The notes under the pieces are model-generated. The model had not been told where the DNA came from and searched no databases. It saw only the letters and a list, made by a program, of their open reading frames with translations. From assembly GCA_945865705.1 (NCBI GenBank), contig CAMBEY010000148.1:1-7114 (forward strand): 7,114 bases of DNA. The letters run 5' to 3'. A program made the translations under genes and the position numbers. The first letter of the stretch is position 1, and each line of letters opens with the position of its first letter. Below, piece by piece: positions 6,153-7,114 of the stretch. The DNA is from Candidatus Sulfopaludibacter sp. SbA3. GTDB lineage: Bacteria > Acidobacteriota > Terriglobia > 2-12-FULL-54-10.

Positions 6153-7114
6153 ATGATCGACTGGAAATTACTATTTCTCTACTATCTCCCACTGGCTGTC
6201 GTGGCTGGCTCCTGCATATATCATCTTGGAGTTGTTGTCGCCGCGACCCGATTCCTAAAGGAAAGAGAACCTCAGACAGATTACGTACCGCCGGTTTCCA
6301 TACTGAAACCTGTCTCGGGAATTGAACCTCATTTCTATGAAACCCTGGGTTCCTACTTTCAGCAGGAATACCCTCGGTACGAAATAATATTTTGCCTGCG
6401 TGACAATTCTGATGCCGCGCTTTGGACGATAGAGATGCTGAGGAAAGCATATCCGCTCATCCCTGCAAAGGTGATGTTTATCTCCGATGTCGCCGGTGCC
6501 AACCCCAAAACAGTCAAGCTACAGGCAATGGTGGAGGCGGCCGAATTTGAAATTGTGGTGATTAGCGACGCGGACATTCGAGTTGCCGCGGACTATCTGC
6601 GACGCATCGTGAGCCCATTGAGAAATCAAGAAATTGGCTTAGTGACCTGCCTTTACAGGGGAATCCGCGAACGTGGCCTCAATTCGCTGCTGGAGGCGCT
6701 CAGCATGTCTGGGGATTTTTCAGGGCAGGTTTTGCTGGGACGCATGTTAGGCGGCATGCGATTTGGATTGGGCGCAACTTTGGCGACTCGAAAAAAGCAG
6801 ATTGCGGCAATCGGCGGATTCGCCCCGTGGCTCGATTACCTGGCGGATGACTTCATCCTCGGCAATCAGATCGCAAAGCAAGGCTACCAGGTGCACCTAT
6901 CGCATACCGTAGTTTCGACGCTTCTGCCGCGTCGCCGCTGGAAAGATACCTTCCGCCAACAGTTGCGCTGGGCAAGGACCATCAAGGCATGCAGTCCCAT
7001 CGGGTACCCCGGCCTTATATTTGCGTATGGGGTGCCACTGGCACTATTGCCATTTATCGCTGGCAAAAGTGCCGTGGTCTCTGCTATTGCGCTAACGGCG
7101 GCTCTCTTCTCCCG
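6153..7114 (+). CDS. hpnI: hopanoid biosynthesis glycosyltransferase HpnI, GT21-like (3' end outside window)
   Basis: The frame runs from ATG 6153 through the right edge, giving 320 residues of a protein usually somewhat under 400. It has an N-terminal membrane helix (about 7-32), then a GT-A domain of the ceramide-glucosyltransferase type. Seen motifs are PPVSILKPVSGIEPHF (46-61), D84 in CLRDNSD, NPKTVKL (117-123), SDADIRV (138-144) and LDYLADDFILG (227-237). The Q-x-x-R-W motif is at 269-273. Further membrane helices begin near 284 and 305. These match the D-D-D-(Q/R)xxRW pattern of GT21 enzymes. HpnI adds N-acetylglucosamine from UDP-GlcNAc to bacteriohopanetetrol; HpnK then deacetylates and HpnJ contracts the ring. 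Co-location with hpnJ makes HpnI far more likely than a sphingolipid glucosyltransferase. Rarer ATA codons occur six times, more than I notice in hpnJ. An in-frame stop at 6147-6149 fixes the start. Confidence 0.88.
   Translation, partial: MIDWKLLFLYYLPLAVVAGSCIYHLGVVVAATRFLKEREPQTDYVPPVSILKPVSGIEPHFYETLGSYFQQEYPRYEIIFCLRDNSDAALWTIEMLRKAYPLIPAKVMFISDVAGANPKTVKLQAMVEAAEFEIVVISDADIRVAADYLRRIVSPLRNQEIGLVTCLYRGIRERGLNSLLEALSMSGDFSGQVLLGRMLGGMRFGLGATLATRKKQIAAIGGFAPWLDYLADDFILGNQIAKQGYQVHLSHTVVSTLLPRRRWKDTFRQQLRWARTIKACSPIGYPGLIFAYGVPLALLPFIAGKSAVVSAIALTAALFS

Noticed and set aside
6153..7114. Ceramide glucosyltransferase for glycosphingolipids
   Set aside because: The motifs fit the family, but the linked hpnJ makes the hopanoid-specific member HpnI the better call; no sphingolipid gene is in the window.

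Overview
The window is a mid-GC bacterial chromosome segment from a diderm organism. Evidence for an outer membrane is a TolC-type outer membrane factor, and hopanoid-tailoring genes are present. A MacB/FtsX-type permease coupled to a TolC-like gene, a LemA-HtpX pair and an hpnJ/hpnI locus together fit Acidobacteriota best. This is inference from gene content and style, not from a marker gene. No rRNA, tRNA, mobile element, CRISPR array or phage gene was seen.

Layout. (1) 2-1593, plus strand: the last 82 residues of an ABC-type permease (MacB/FtsX fold), then a translationally coupled TolC-family outer membrane factor. This is the 3' end of a tripartite efflux operon; its ATPase and adaptor probably lie upstream of the window. 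(2) 1595-1885, minus strand: an unrecognised 96-residue three-helix membrane protein, convergent with the TolC gene and separated from it by one base. (3) 2106-3722, plus strand: lemA followed 9 bases later by an HtpX-like M48 membrane zinc protease, a recurring pair. (4) 3837-7114 and beyond, plus strand: a compact cluster of hpnJ (radical SAM), two small tandem membrane genes of the SMR/EamA (DMT) superfamily that overlap by ATGA, and hpnI (GT21-like glycosyltransferase) running off the right end. A credible extended -10 promoter lies just upstream of hpnJ.

How the genes work together. HpnI is known to add N-acetylglucosamine to bacteriohopanetetrol, HpnK deacetylates the product, and HpnJ contracts the amino sugar to the cyclitol ether of composite hopanoids. 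The cluster therefore encodes the first and last steps of this tailoring branch; hpnK is expected just to the right of the window.

The most interesting point is the pair of small paralogous membrane proteins placed between hpnJ and hpnI. They align without gaps and differ at the position equivalent to the essential SMR glutamate (Asn in one, Asp in the other). The arrangement resembles the ArnE/ArnF lipid-sugar flippase pair. I propose that they form an obligate heterodimer that moves a glycosylated hopanoid, or its lipid or sugar precursor, across the inner membrane. This is a hypothesis from context and sequence, not an established function.
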